Below are positions 7,068 to 7,574 of a stretch of 7,574 bases of DNA, piece by piece (positions within the stretch are counted from its first letter, which is position 1; each line of letters begins with the position of its first letter). Made by a program: the position numbers and the translations under genes. The DNA lies in the NCBI GenBank assembly GCA_027065935.1, contig JAMONI010000077.1, positions 1 through 7,574 on the forward strand, given 5' to 3'. The notes under the pieces are model-generated. The model saw nothing but the letters and a program-made list of their open reading frames with translations. It was not told where the DNA came from and ran no database searches. The stretch is from Flavobacteriales bacterium. GTDB taxonomy: Bacteria; Bacteroidota; Bacteroidia; Flavobacteriales; Flavobacteriaceae.

Positions 7068-7574
7068 ATGAAAACCCTTGACGACTTTAATTTTGACGGA
7101 AAGAAAGTTTTGGTACGCGTGGATTTCAACGTACCGCTAAACGAACAACTTCAAGTAGCCGACGACACGAGAATCAGACGTGCCTTGCCTACTATAAATA
7201 AAATATTAAGAGACGGCGGCAGTGTAATTTTGATGTCGCATTTGGGAAGACCTAAAAACCGGGAAGAAAAATTCAGCTTGAAACACATTATTCCGGCATT
7301 AACACAAAGCTTGCAGCGAGAAGTACTATTCGGAAACGATATCACAGGTGAAGATACACAGCACAAAGCTATGTCATTAGGTCCCGGTGAAGTGTTATTA
7401 CTGGAAAACTTAAGATTTTATCCCGGAGAAAAAAAAGGCGACCTTCATTTTGCCGAAGCATTAGCCCGGTTAGGTGATTTTTATGTGAACGACGCCTTCG
7501 GAACGGCACATCGTCCGCATGCCAGCACATTCGTTATTGCGCAATTCTTTCCGGAAAACAAAGCAGCAGGTTAT
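7068..7574 (+). CDS. pgk: Phosphoglycerate kinase, N-terminal part (runs off the window)
   Basis: The cytoplasmic glycolytic enzyme that transfers phosphate from 1,3-bisphosphoglycerate to ADP, making ATP and 3-phosphoglycerate. The first 169 codons of a family usually about 395 residues long are present, covering the 3-phosphoglycerate-binding N-domain. Signature motifs are [11 protein letters not shown] (14-24), [12 protein letters not shown] (32-43), [10 protein letters not shown] (54-63), [12 protein letters not shown] (110-121) and [17 protein letters not shown] (138-154). Substrate-binding residues expected from the family are visible: D19, N21, R35, H58, R61, R116 and R149. The start at 7068 gives the normal PGK beginning ([17 protein letters not shown]), 13 bases after the terminator T run. 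No Shine-Dalgarno sequence is seen. It is transcribed separately from the secretion cassette, and the neighbourhood looks fortuitous. Confidence 0.97.
   Translation, partial: MKTLDDFNFDGKKVLVRVDFNVPLNEQLQVADDTRIRRALPTINKILRDGGSVILMSHLGRPKNREEKFSLKHIIPALTQSLQREVLFGNDITGEDTQHKAMSLGPGEVLLLENLRFYPGEKKGDLHFAEALARLGDFYVNDAFGTAHRPHASTFVIAQFFPENKAAGY

Noticed and set aside
7151..7366. 71-codon minus-strand open frame
   Set aside because: It is antisense to the clearly conserved pgk reading frame.
1..7574. CRISPR array, tRNA, rRNA or insertion sequence
   Set aside because: No regularly spaced repeats, tRNA-like cloverleaf arms, rRNA motifs, transposase genes or terminal repeats were seen in a window almost filled by coding sequence.

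Overview
The window looks like chromosomal DNA of a Bacteroidota bacterium, most likely from the Flavobacteriia. Three things point there. One gene product carries a type IX secretion (T9SS) type B sorting domain and sits beside a PorP/SprF-family barrel and a PorE-like OmpA protein. The divergent spacer holds a textbook Bacteroidota promoter (TTTG, 19 bases, TATATTTG). The leaders are short, A-rich and lack Shine-Dalgarno sequences. The species cannot be named from this sequence.

Left block, minus strand (1-2279): a tail-specific (C-terminal processing) protease of the Prc/Tsp type, MEROPS S41, is followed by the first 65 codons of a small lipoprotein. The two genes overlap by 4 bases (ATGA) and are probably translationally coupled. 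The lipoprotein resembles a flavobacterial Rieske-type lipoprotein family, but its diagnostic half lies outside the window.

Divergent spacer (2280-2567): AT-rich and without a convincing gene. It holds a strong promoter candidate for the rightward operon and a weaker one for the protease.

Central block, plus strand (2568-6989): a compact three-gene operon with gaps of 18 and 24 bases. Its products are (i) a 513-residue secreted adhesin-like protein with a nidogen-like N-terminal module, two Ig-like modules and a T9SS type B C-terminal domain; (ii) a PorP/SprF outer-membrane barrel; and (iii) a 639-residue protein with TPR, beta-propeller, carboxypeptidase-regulatory-like and OmpA peptidoglycan-binding modules, the PorE layout. 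Together they read as a self-contained cassette: a T9SS cargo, the barrel that may hold it at the surface, and a periplasmic anchor to the cell wall. Both downstream genes are preceded by the same 12-base A-rich leader motif. The operon ends at a strong intrinsic terminator (7015-7054).

Right edge, plus strand (7068-7574): the first 169 codons of phosphoglycerate kinase (pgk), a housekeeping gene. Its best promoter candidate overlaps the terminator hairpin of the upstream operon.

No RNA genes, mobile elements, CRISPR arrays or frameshifts were seen. The most interesting part is the adhesin/PorP/PorE-like cassette. Its component families are known, but the role of this particular small adhesin is not.
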